A stretch of 64,000 nucleotides of DNA. It comes from Blepharisma stoltei (taxonomy: Eukaryota; Ciliophora; Heterotrichea; Heterotrichida; Blepharismidae). Below, in pieces: positions 56,037 to 64,000 of the stretch (its first letter is position 1; each line of letters starts with the position of its first letter). The stretch is from positions 310,001 to 374,000 of the forward strand of contig CAJZBQ010000001.1 of the NCBI GenBank assembly GCA_914767885.1, given 5' to 3'. Both the position numbers and the translations under genes were made by a program. The notes under the pieces were generated by a model. The model worked only from the letters and a program-made list of their open reading frames with translations, had not been told where the DNA came from and ran no database searches.

Positions 56037-59000
56037 ATGAAATTAAGAACTCCACTTTCCTCAAAGTCATCTTCAATTAAACATTCACCAAAGCCATCCC
56101 AAGATTTGCAGCTATTGCAAGAGTTTATGAGATTTAGCCCGAAGGCCACAACAAAAGATTCACTTATAAAGCCAAACAAAAAATTAAATCGTTTGAATTC
56201 AGATGGGAACATTCCTGACATCTATACTTCATCTCAGGCAGCAAATAAAATACTTTGTCTAGATCGAGCAAAAACCTCTCGAAACTTAAGCTCATATCAA
56301 AGTATATCATATTTGCCTGAAAAAATCTCGAAACCTATTCCAAGACAAAAAACAATATTACTCGACACTTTAGGATTTACCCCAGAGAAGCCTGAACATA
56401 GACTTCCTTTAAATCTAAAGCAGCTTGGAAAATATTCACAAAAAGGAAGCATGCCCAGCAGTGGATGCTGCTCTCCTACATCAGATCTAAAAAGGTTTGA
56501 ATCTGAAAATTATGATTTTGGGTTGCCTGCAAGCAGAAAAGATGCTGAACTGCTTGTAGAATGGGTTGATGTCATGCTTTCTAAAGCACTACAAGAGCAG
56601 AATGATGACCCTGACAAGCTATTTGAAAGTACTCATATGATTTATTCAACCTGTCTTAATGAAATAATCCGACAAGTAAGTGTTCAATGCAAAGAAAGAG
56701 GGATGCTCATGGGAAAGGTCTGAAACGCCTATCAAGCTTTATTTGAAAAAGCCCTCAGCATCAGCAAATCAAAACTTGAATTGGTAGAAGAGCGGTATAT
56801 TAATGACAGGAACCGCATTCACAGAATGTATGGCGAGCAAGTAAACGAGCTTGAAGAAAAGGTCAAAACTTTAAGCGAATCAGTCCAGCCACTAATGGAA
56901 GAGCTTGCAGCTAAAGAAGAAATTATAAGAACTAAAAACTTAAAAGAAGAAAAAATCGGACAAAGGGTCGAAATTATCCAAGATCATTATAAAGAAATCA
57001 AAAAAGAAGTGCTGATTCTTAGAGAAGAAAATAGAGTCTTAAAAGCAAAAATCGAGAACACTGAGGTAGTTTATGAAGAGGACACAAATGGAAACTTGAG
57101 AAGGAGGAAAAAGACACAAAAAAAAATTAAACCTAAAAATGAGCAAGATATTGAAAATGTTTTAAAAAGCGACCCTGTGCTGGAAAATATACAGGAGGTA
57201 AATATAAATGAAAATATAGAAGCATTGTCAAAGAAAATTAAGATTAATGAAAAATGCGAAAGAGATATGTTCCAGCAAGATGATTTTAAAGATGCAGAAA
57301 CTGAGATGCCAAGAGTTGATTATGCAGATAAAGAAATAATGACTGATGTGCAAGATCTTTGTGGTGATAGCATCGGAATTAAGAAAAGAAGAGCTAAACC
57401 GTCTCAGACACTTGCAGTAGATGGGGTCAGCAAAAGAGATGACGATGTCGAAATGTTTTTCAATCAAATTGCAAAAGAAGAAGACGATGTCCTCATTGTT
57501 GTTGGAAAAGATGACGACCCTGAAGTCCACGAAATGAAGAAAAAGCATAATCATATTAAAAAGCTTGTCTATACTTTACGAGAAGAAATCTTTGAAGAAA
57601 TGAATTTCGAAGACATGCCCCACTCAAAGCTTTTAAACTTGCTATATAAAAGCTTCAACCAAGCACTAAAAGTCCTTTCAAACCATCCTTTAGAGTCTCT
57701 ACCAGACACCATCAAAGAAAGTGAGGAAATCACAGATGAAGAAGCCAACTTCAAAAGAAAGCAAAGACTTTTAGAAACAATTATATATGTAGAAGACGAA
57801 AAGAAAGTTATCAGAGACACTGCAAGAGAAGCCCTAGCTACAATAAAACGAGTTATCGCGACTCCAGTCCATAAACTCAAAAATGTCATGTTCAAAAAAA
57901 TGCTACTTAAATTAATCACACAATTTTATGAAGACAAGTATTGGTTGAGCCTCCTTTTGACTGGGGCTATACTGACGTCGGAGGGAGTTTTTTTTTTTAC
58001 CAATATTTGTTGATAAAGCCAATTCCCAGATTAAAAATCCACTGTATATTGGAGATTTGCCATCTGGGAGCTGGCTTTACAACAAATGTTGGCAAAACCA
58101 ACTCCTCGTCCAACGTCAGTATAGCCCGAGCTAAAATGAGGCTCGGGCTATATAAGGACTCTGAAGAAAAAGAAGAAGAATTTGGAGTCTATGTATTTCA
58201 AGCTTTAATTAAAAAGTTCATAATGAAAAAAGCTGCGGAAAACAGATTTAACCATTTATTATCAAGCTGCATGAAGTATAAATCAATAAAAAGGGTCAGA
58301 GTTTTCGCTAGATTTATCGGACTCTATGAGCCATATGATTCAGAAGACTTGAAATTTTATTTAGAGTGCCTCAATTTCCTCAACAATTCTCTATCAGGCA
58401 AAATGGTATCCAACAATGAAAGCGCAGAAAGCATTAAGGTACCGTTTGTGAGGTGCGTTGAGTGTATAAAACATTTTGAAAAGCGCATTCCTAGAGAAGA
58501 AATAAACAATCTCAAAGAGAAAATAGAAAAATTCAAAGAGCAGGATAAACAGAACAAGAATGGAGTCATAGATGTTGATACCTTCCTTGAATTTTTGGTT
58601 GATTTATATCATGCAAATAAGCAAGACCATATGAATTTTATGAGATGTATATATGAAGCTGCAGATTTAAATGAAGATGGCTATTTGGAAAAAAAAGAGT
58701 TTGAATTATTACTCACTCCCCCCCCCCCCCCTCCGTGAGCGAACAAAACCATTAGAAAAATCCCTATTTTTTTGGTCAAAAACCCACCCTCCGTGAGCGA
58801 ACAAAAAATTTTTTTACATATAATTTTATATATAGTTTATTATATCTATATTTAATACAAATAAAGAGGATAATATTGAAAAATAATTATTAAGTTTGTT
58901 TGATATATTATTCAAAGGGTTAAAAAAAAAAGAATACCATAAGTGAAAAGGTTGAATTTAACAATTTTAAATTTAAGACAAAAAAATGAATAGAAGAAAT

Positions 59001-61041
59001 CGATTAGATAATTAACTTCTTCATATTAACTTGATGGCTGAAAATCTTTGGATGATTAACGCCATAAGAACCCGTCAACTCAAATGATTTTCTGACAAGT
59101 TGAGGGCTTACAGCATCTCACGCCTTTGAAGCAATGTTTATCAGTTGCTGGCGATCAAGAGCTTTGAGGTTTCCAGTTCTTTTCGATCTTCTTTCAATCT
59201 GCTCTGTTTTGGAATTTGATTCTGAAATCTGTTGTTTTTGATTTGAAATTTGCAATTACCAGTGCGTCAAGTGGTTGCAAATACTTTGTGCACCCTCCAG
59301 GGATCACAATTTTGGTTGCATCTAAATCTGAAATTGCATTAGAAATCATGATAGTTTTATGACTTCCAGCCTGATCATAAATCAGCAGTTGGTTTTCTCG
59401 TCTCAATATTGTTCTGAGGTAGTCATTAAGAATCTGGTCAGAAATGTAGCCAGATTTATTTGATTTTATGATGACATTTTCTGGAATATTCAGTCTTTCT
59501 CTTACAAGGTTCGGGATCTGGCCATTTTTCTCTTGAAAAATGAGCAAAGCAGGCATTTTTTCTCCATCAGCTCTAATCATAAGCATAACAGTGATAAAAT
59601 GGTTCATTTTAGCTGATTGAACGCCTAGAATTCGTTGAGTTCCCTTGAAATCATAAGTGAACTTGCTTTTTACATCTCAATCAAATCTCGTTTCATCGAA
59701 ATTGTAAATGTTAGATGGAACGAATTGAGGAAGCAATGACGCTAAATCATCTAGGTATTGCCTGACAAGTTCTGCCTCTTTTTCGATTGGCTTAATGCTT
59801 GAGGCATTGATTTTTCTGAAAGATATAATTATTTCTGGTCCTAAATCCTTGCCACCATTACCTCCACAGCCGAATCGCGCCAATCCCATTTCTGCCGCCA
59901 AACTTTTTGCTTTCTCCTCAATCGTTGATCTGAGAACCTGAATACCTTGCTCACGGATTGCAGTAAACCAATGAACTAGTTCTTTCTCTAGCTCTGGAAA
60001 TTGAGTGAAGCTTTCTAATTTTAATTTTTTATCAGATTTTACTGATTTCTTCAACTCATCAAGCTTATTCACCCATTCGGAAATCGAGCTAAAGGAGTTG
60101 ACATGAAACTTTGCAGCAACATCTCTCATGCTCATCTCATTTTGGTGTTGAATGTAAAATTCAGCAATTTCAACTTTCTGCCAAATTTTCAATGTACTTT
60201 CTTTTCCCTTTGTACATTTTTATTATGATTTATAGAGAATTTGCTTATTATATTAAATAAGAAAAATATAAAAAATATTTTAACTGAATGCATATATTTA
60301 TTACTAATAGGTTTATTGATTATTAAATTATTGAAAAATTAAGCTGTGTTTTACCTTTAATCAAATGGTATTCTTTTTTTTTTGGGAAATTCCCTTACTC
60401 TCCCCCCATAATATTTTTAAAATAATTTTCAACTTATAAAAAAATATTATTTTACAATTAAAAATTTATATATAATTTTTTTTTTAAAAAATAAAAAATT
60501 AACCCCCCTCCGTGAGCGAACAAAAATTTTTTGTTCGCTCACGGAGGGGGGGGGGGGAGTCAGGCATGTGTCCTGTGTGAAATTTTCACCTAAATTGGCA
60601 AAGCAGCTATTTGATGCCTATTGTGAATCGTTCTCATCAGATGAGGATGAAAATGTCAAAGCAATTTCCTTTGAAAACTTGTGCGAGTTAAATACAAAGC
60701 ATCAAGTATTTACATTAGAATCAATGCTAAAGCTAGCTGAGGTGATAACTCAGCCGGAAGCTGATGCTAAATTGAAAGAAGTTCAGCACGATCTTGAAGA
60801 CTATATAACTGAGATATATTGGAGATTCAGCGAGTCTACTGTATATGAAGACCATCTTGAAGAAATACATCACCTTGTTGAAGCATTAAGATATAAAATG
60901 CGAGTATATAGCAAGCCTGAAGGTGTGTGACTTGGGTTCAAGATTCTGGAAGAAGAATCTAAAAGGGTTATAATAAGCCAGAGACTTAGAGAGTCACTTC
61001 CATTGATTGGCCAATGTATTTTAGAAGAGGAGCTTTATTAA
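56037..61041 (+). CDS. EF-hand coiled-coil protein, host of a Pogo transposon
   Basis: ATG 56037. N-terminal Ser/Pro-rich 150 residues, then a long coiled coil (YGEQVNELEEKVKTLSESVQ and on), an acidic linker, and helical C-terminal third. An EF-hand loop DLNEDGYLEKKE (D-x-N-x-D-G-x-L-x2-x-E) lies at the transposon insertion point. A 185-bp foldback IES (57968-58152) and the transposon (58716-60559 plus one TCA copy) are removed to give 990 aa. Junctions rebuild LLTGAKDSEEKEE and EFELLLRHVSCVKFSPKLAK. TGA-Trp at about 56721 and elsewhere. Calcium-responsive cytoskeletal role is plausible. Confidence 0.8.
57968..58152. mobile_element. Foldback IES, 185 bp
   Basis: Arms GGGCTATACTGACGTCGGAG and complement (…CGTCAGTATAGCCC) pair, as do AAAGCCAATTCCCAGA and TCTGGGAGCTGGCTTT. 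A second small hairpin TATAGCCCGAGC...GCTCGGGCTATA closes the right end. Confidence 0.8.
58716..60559. mobile_element. Pogo/Tigger-type transposon, complete length (TSD TCA)
   Basis: 1844 bp. Left end has two direct copies of CTCCGTGAGCGAACAAAA separated by CCATTAGAAAAATCCCTA; right end is the hairpin of the same motif. Both ends match the family-1 MITEs in layout. Target duplication TCA at 58713-58715 and 60560-60562. Encodes one transposase on the minus strand. Confidence 0.93.
59004..60192 (-). CDS. Pogo-like DDE transposase with frameshift
   Basis: ATG 60192. Two helix-turn-helix regions of CENP-B type (SMRDVAAKFHVNSFSSISEW; FPELEKELVHWFTAIREQGI), then DDE_1 core: YNFDETRFD (first Asp, followed by TGA-Trp), LLIYDQAGSHKTIM (second Asp) and YLQPLDALVIANFKSK (third Asp), spaced as in Pogo/Tigger/Jerky. 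After about 59210 the expected C-terminal helix (SPQLVRKSFELTGSYGV) lies in another frame, so one nucleotide is gained or lost. The total length, 1189 bp, is 1 mod 3, in line with a single frameshift. Catalysis would need that tail only in part, so activity is uncertain. Confidence 0.88.
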
Positions 61042-61076
61042 TGGATATAACATACTCAATAACTTAAAGTAAATAG

Positions 61077-61235
61077 TAATATAGAAATTTCCCATAGATG
61101 GCGCTGTTTGCCCTTGATTTGCCCATGAGGAAAATTTTTTGGTTTGACCAAACCATGGTACTGGTCGAACCAAAAAATTTCCCCAGTGGGCAAATTAAGG
61201 GCAAACAGCGCCATCTATAGGAAATTTCTATATTA
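61077..61235. mobile_element. Foldback element, intergenic
   Basis: 159 bp, TAATATAGAAATTTCC at both ends (inverted). Arms TAGATGGCGCTGTTTGCCCT and AAAATTTTTTGGTT also pair; only a short central loop (ACCATGGTACTGG) is unpaired. Confidence 0.85.
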
Positions 61236-61339
61236 TACAAGAGAACTGTCAAACTCATGCAACGACATTTAAATTGAATGATTTTTATTTCATAATTAAA
61301 TCAAAAATCTTGTGTTGATTTTCGATAAAGTTGAATAAA

Positions 61340-61681
61340 TTATCCCCATGGATACATATTTTCTCTACTGTACACTTCTCGGTGTTCTTGACACACTGCT
61401 AATGGTCCACAAAAGAGGTGGGTGATGCAGTCTCCACAGCAGGAACCATCTATCAGGTAACGATCTCTAATTTTTGTTCGGTTTATTGCTGCCCCAATAC
61501 AACAACATAAAAATGAGCAGCAAAATGAATGATAGCAAGAATCTCCTGTTGCCTTGTGAACAGTTCAGGCTTGATATATGCAGCTTCCCCCTGGACAAAA
61601 AAGACACACAAATAAGCAACTGCACATATTACTCATGCAGCCACAAAGTGGCTGCTCCCATCGTATCACATTTCTCGACAT
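61340..61681 (-). CDS. PLAC8-family Cys-rich protein
   Basis: ATG 61681, stop TAA 61340-61342; 113 aa, split by TGA under the standard code (YQAWTVHKAT). Cys-dense N-terminal half (CGCMSNMCSCLFVCLFCPGG; FCCSFLCCCIG) then the PLAC8 signature RDRYLIDGSCCGDC and CGPLAVCQEHREVYSR ('C..C...Q..REv'). PLAC8/cornifelin proteins are small membrane-associated factors, some acting in metal or calcium handling and in cell-size control; function here unknown. A foldback element lies downstream of its stop. Confidence 0.85.
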
Positions 61682-61950
61682 TGTAAATATTATTAGAAAT
61701 TTTTTTTTTTTTAAATTATTTTAATTTTATTAATTTTTTAAATATATTAGGCCCCATTATTAGAATAAAATGCTATAAATAACTCTTGATTAAGCAATAG
61801 TTTTCAATTAATATCACTCTTTTTGTAATGCTCTAATCAAAATATATAAGAAATGTCATTTATTAATGTATTTATTTTAGTTTTTAATTTGCAAGTACCA
61901 GAAATTAATTGGATAGTGCAAAAGGTCAAGTTAAAATTAATTCAATTAAA

Positions 61951-62259
61951 TTATAGTTGTGGTATGTCTTTCGCTATTCTCACAAAATCCGCTGGGATTT
62001 CAATTTTCAGAAGCTTGATGAGCAATATTGTGAAATAAATTGACGGTATGAAAATCAAAGCTCCTAAAACCCAAAAAGTTGAGCCAAGCATTGGGTTGAT
62101 GTTTGTAACTTCTTCAATAAAACCAATAAGTATTAAAAAGCCACCAAAAACTACACCAGTAATGTATATAAGTAAAGTGCACGATGGAAAAGGTGGCATT
62201 GGCTCTACAGATATATGAGACATGTCGAGATGAGACCTTTGCCGATTAATTTCATTCAT
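61951..62259 (-). CDS. TMEM230/DUF872-like two-TM protein
   Basis: ATG 62259, 102 aa. N-terminal ~25 polar residues, then TM1 (LLIYITGVVFGGFLILIGFI) and TM2 (TFWVLGALIFIPSIYFTILL). The 'G.L.FIP..Y' ending of TM2 and the tail are like TMEM230/TMEM134 endosomal membrane proteins, which help vesicle traffic. Short, so the family match is moderate. No insertion. Confidence 0.55.
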   Translation of the reverse strand: MNEINRQRSHLDMSHISVEPMPPFPSCTLLIYITGVVFGGFLILIGFIEEVTNINPMLGSTFWVLGALIFIPSIYFTILLIKLLKIEIPADFVRIAKDIPQL

Positions 62260-62373
62260 ATTTTTATTTTAAACTTTTCAAAGTAATATTTAAGAATTTA
62301 ATCTTTAAGAATGTTAAAAAATTAATTATACAAAAGATTTGAAATATTAAAAGATGTCTAAAGTTAATCACGA

Positions 62374-63763
62374 CTAGAATTTAAGATATTTATCTTCAGC
62401 TTTCTTAAGCTCGTCCATATTTTGCAGTCTGAAAATCTCTTTAACGCTCACACAATCCTTTTCTATAGGGACAAGCGATTGATTTTCATAGATGAGTTTG
62501 GTTGTATGCTGCATAGTTTTCACTGCACTTCTGATGTTGTATAAATAAAATGGCATTCGTTTCGAGAGAAATTAGCTTCCTTAATTTTCTCCCTCATGTG
62601 ATTTTATTTATTGGTTTGAAGACTCTGCACAACAATAGCGGTTTAACTTATAGATGTGTGTGACTAGGAGACTACTCCAAGTGCACTCAAGACGCTAAAG
62701 GTTTCTCCACTCAGCATACCCAAGGAAGGTGACCCTTAAGTGGAATCGCCGGAGCTGAGTCAGAAAGGGCATGGCAAGGCAATCAGTCTTAGGCACTGGC
62801 TCGGCTGGTGGTGGAATTTATTTAGTATAGACACTATGGTGCATATGCCATTTTGTAGTCGGAATCCAGTGAAATCACTTGTTAGGCTTAAAATTGGCAT
62901 TAGTTCTGAAGGAGTCGGAACTTTAAATATAATTAATCAATTCTGATGTTGTGGTTAGCCCAAATAATCATATTCACTCCCCACTCTCTGAAACTGTCTG
63001 TAGGGGTTGTGTAGTATTTCGTTGGGACAATAAGAACTGGATGTCTGCGATTCCATTCTTTCATAAAAGCTTGGATTTCAGTAGGTTCACTTAACTTGCT
63101 ATGCATAAGGATAGCATCAGCTCCAGCCTGTCTGTAAGCTTCAGCTCTTCTCACAGCTTCTTCAAGACCCCATCCTGCAATAAAAGCTTCTACTCTGGCA
63201 ACAACTACAAAATCTTTATCACTTGCTTGTTCTTTGCAAGCTTCAATTTTTTTACTGAATTCTGTAATATCAGCAAGTTGCTGCTTGGCTCCATCTAATA
63301 AAGAATTTGTCTTAGCCCTTATTTCAGTTTTTTTTAAATTATTAATTTATTTTGTTTATTATTAGAAAATTCAATTAATTGAGTTAGGGAAAAGTTTATC
63401 TTCAAGGCAAACACCTGCAATTCCTCTTTGTTCGAGTTTCTGAACAAGTCTTCTGGCATTGTTGAAATTTCCATATCCAGTATCGCCATCAAGCAAAATT
63501 GGAATTGATGTTCTATCTGACATGAACTCCAGGACATCTAGGACTTGTGTCCATGAAGCTTCGTTGCAGTCACGAACACCCAGCTGGGCAGATATAGAAA
63601 GGCCACTTCCCCAAATTCCTTTAAAGCCTGCTTCTTCAACGATGACAGCAGACATACCATTGTGGGCTTCCATGATAAACTGAAGCTCATTGCTGTGGAG
63701 CATATCTTTGAGTTGGGTGGTTTTTCTTTTGGTAGCGAAACTGCGAGCTAATCTGCCTAGCAT
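62374..63763 (-). CDS. Phosphoenolpyruvate phosphomutase
   Basis: ATG 63763. Arg-rich leader [14 protein letters not shown] suggests mitochondrial targeting. Family motifs: [55 protein letters not shown] (active-site loop), EDKLFPKTNS after excision of a 72-bp [44 protein letters not shown]-like [12 protein letters not shown], and [20 protein letters not shown] after a 412-bp insertion. 301 aa. Catalyses PEP to phosphonopyruvate, the first step to phosphonolipids (2-aminoethylphosphonate), known from ciliates. The C-terminal 60 residues would look like a separate small gene without removal of the insertion. Confidence 0.9.
62541..62952. mobile_element. Insertion with 12-bp direct repeat, GC-rich, no TA, in PEP mutase gene
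   Basis: TTCTGATGTTGT at 62529-62540 and 62941-62952; the repeat contains no TA. Removing 412 bp gives [12 protein letters not shown], the family sequence. Left part starts ATAAATAAAATGGCATTCG; interior has hairpins such as ACTCAGC (62709-62715) with GCTGAGT (62754-62760). Confidence 0.75.
63315..63386. mobile_element. IES, 72 bp, in PEP mutase gene
   Basis: TA-to-TA join rebuilds EDKLFPKTNS, the signature of PEP mutase; AT-rich spacer. Confidence 0.85.
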
Positions 63764-64000
63764 TTATAATCCACTTATTTTAAAAGGGAAATGTGTTGAA
63801 ATAATATGATCAGATGGAATATTATGAAATATGCTCCATATAGAAGAATGAAATTTTTAACTAAAAGTTGGCTTTATGGCTTATTCCTGCTCTATAGGTA
63901 TATAATTTATAGAGTTTGGTCTTGTATAAATCTGGTCAGCTTTTGGATTTTTTAGTTTGTGGCTAAAGGATGGTGAATCTGATAGTAGTGCTTAAATAAA
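63764..64000. other. Upstream of PEP mutase gene
   Basis: AT-rich, no open frame recognised. Confidence 0.4.

Noticed and set aside
58700-58740. Pro-rich C-terminus (LLTPPPPPP)
   Set aside because: Artefact of reading into the C-tract of the transposon; the true protein continues after it.
62374-62556. Separate 60-aa gene
   Set aside because: It is the C-terminus of PEP mutase, matching the family end, cut off by an insertion.
1-64000. CRISPR arrays, bacterial operons, telomeric repeats
   Set aside because: None seen; the gene content, introns and code are those of a ciliate nuclear genome.

Overview
The window reads as germline (micronuclear-type) DNA of a heterotrich ciliate, most likely Blepharisma. 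Three things support this. (1) UGA encodes tryptophan while UAA and UAG remain stops. Many genes are open only if TGA is read as Trp, and the TGA falls where families have an invariant Trp (Rab WDTAGQE, NUP155, SAPS, CDP-DAG synthase). (2) Spliceosomal introns are 15-16 nt long (15 nt at 33428-33442, 18708-18722 and 18815-18829; 16 nt at 34534-34549). (3) Gene bodies are interrupted by many AT-rich, palindromic or transposon-like segments. Their removal, usually between two TA or TNA copies, restores an exact reading frame. These behave as internal eliminated sequences (IESs). The species call is an inference.

Layout. 1-9.9 kb: end of a BRO1/ALIX-like gene, a USP-like gene, coiled-coil and low-complexity genes, a macro-domain gene. 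9.9-11.2 kb: intergenic cluster of tRNA-like units. 11.2-20.5 kb, all minus strand: a receptor with two periplasmic-binding-protein-like domains and a multi-TM region, a 4-TM protein, a cyclic-nucleotide-binding protein, a SAPS-domain phosphatase regulator. 21.6-26.1 kb: TPR-RRM protein and retromer VPS35. 26-31 kb: an LRR/Sfi1-like cytoskeletal gene and a Cys-rich membrane protein. 32-38.9 kb: CDP-DAG synthase, TAF7, an ankyrin-like protein, a coiled-coil protein, a Rab GTPase, a MIF4G protein. 39-45.7 kb: ankyrin-DHHC palmitoyltransferase, mitotic-type cyclin, coiled-coil protein. 47-54 kb: NUP155. 54-64 kb: RING and PHD proteins, an EF-hand coiled-coil gene carrying a complete Pogo-like transposon, PLAC8, TMEM230-like, phosphoenolpyruvate phosphomutase.

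Inserted DNA. Family 1: 282-390 bp MITEs with CTCCGTGAGCGAACAAAA termini and 3-bp TNA target duplications, sharing their ends with the 1.84-kb Pogo/Tigger-type element at 58716-60559. Family 2: elements with CCCCTTTAAATTGGAACAAAA ends and a variable number of ~215-bp internal repeats. Others: foldback palindromes, short 56-118 bp IESs, and four insertions flanked by 9-16 bp direct repeats, two of them (VPS35, PEP mutase) with no TA in the repeat. Three of these four are visibly GC-rich and hairpin-rich. In twelve genes (USP-like, 2569-3681 coiled-coil, 3918-6647, 9104-9913, receptor, SAPS, VPS35, LRR/Sfi1, CDP-DAG synthase, cyclin, NUP155, EF-hand) plus PEP mutase, the coding length after subtracting the inferred insertions and introns is an exact multiple of three. 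This supports the boundaries given.
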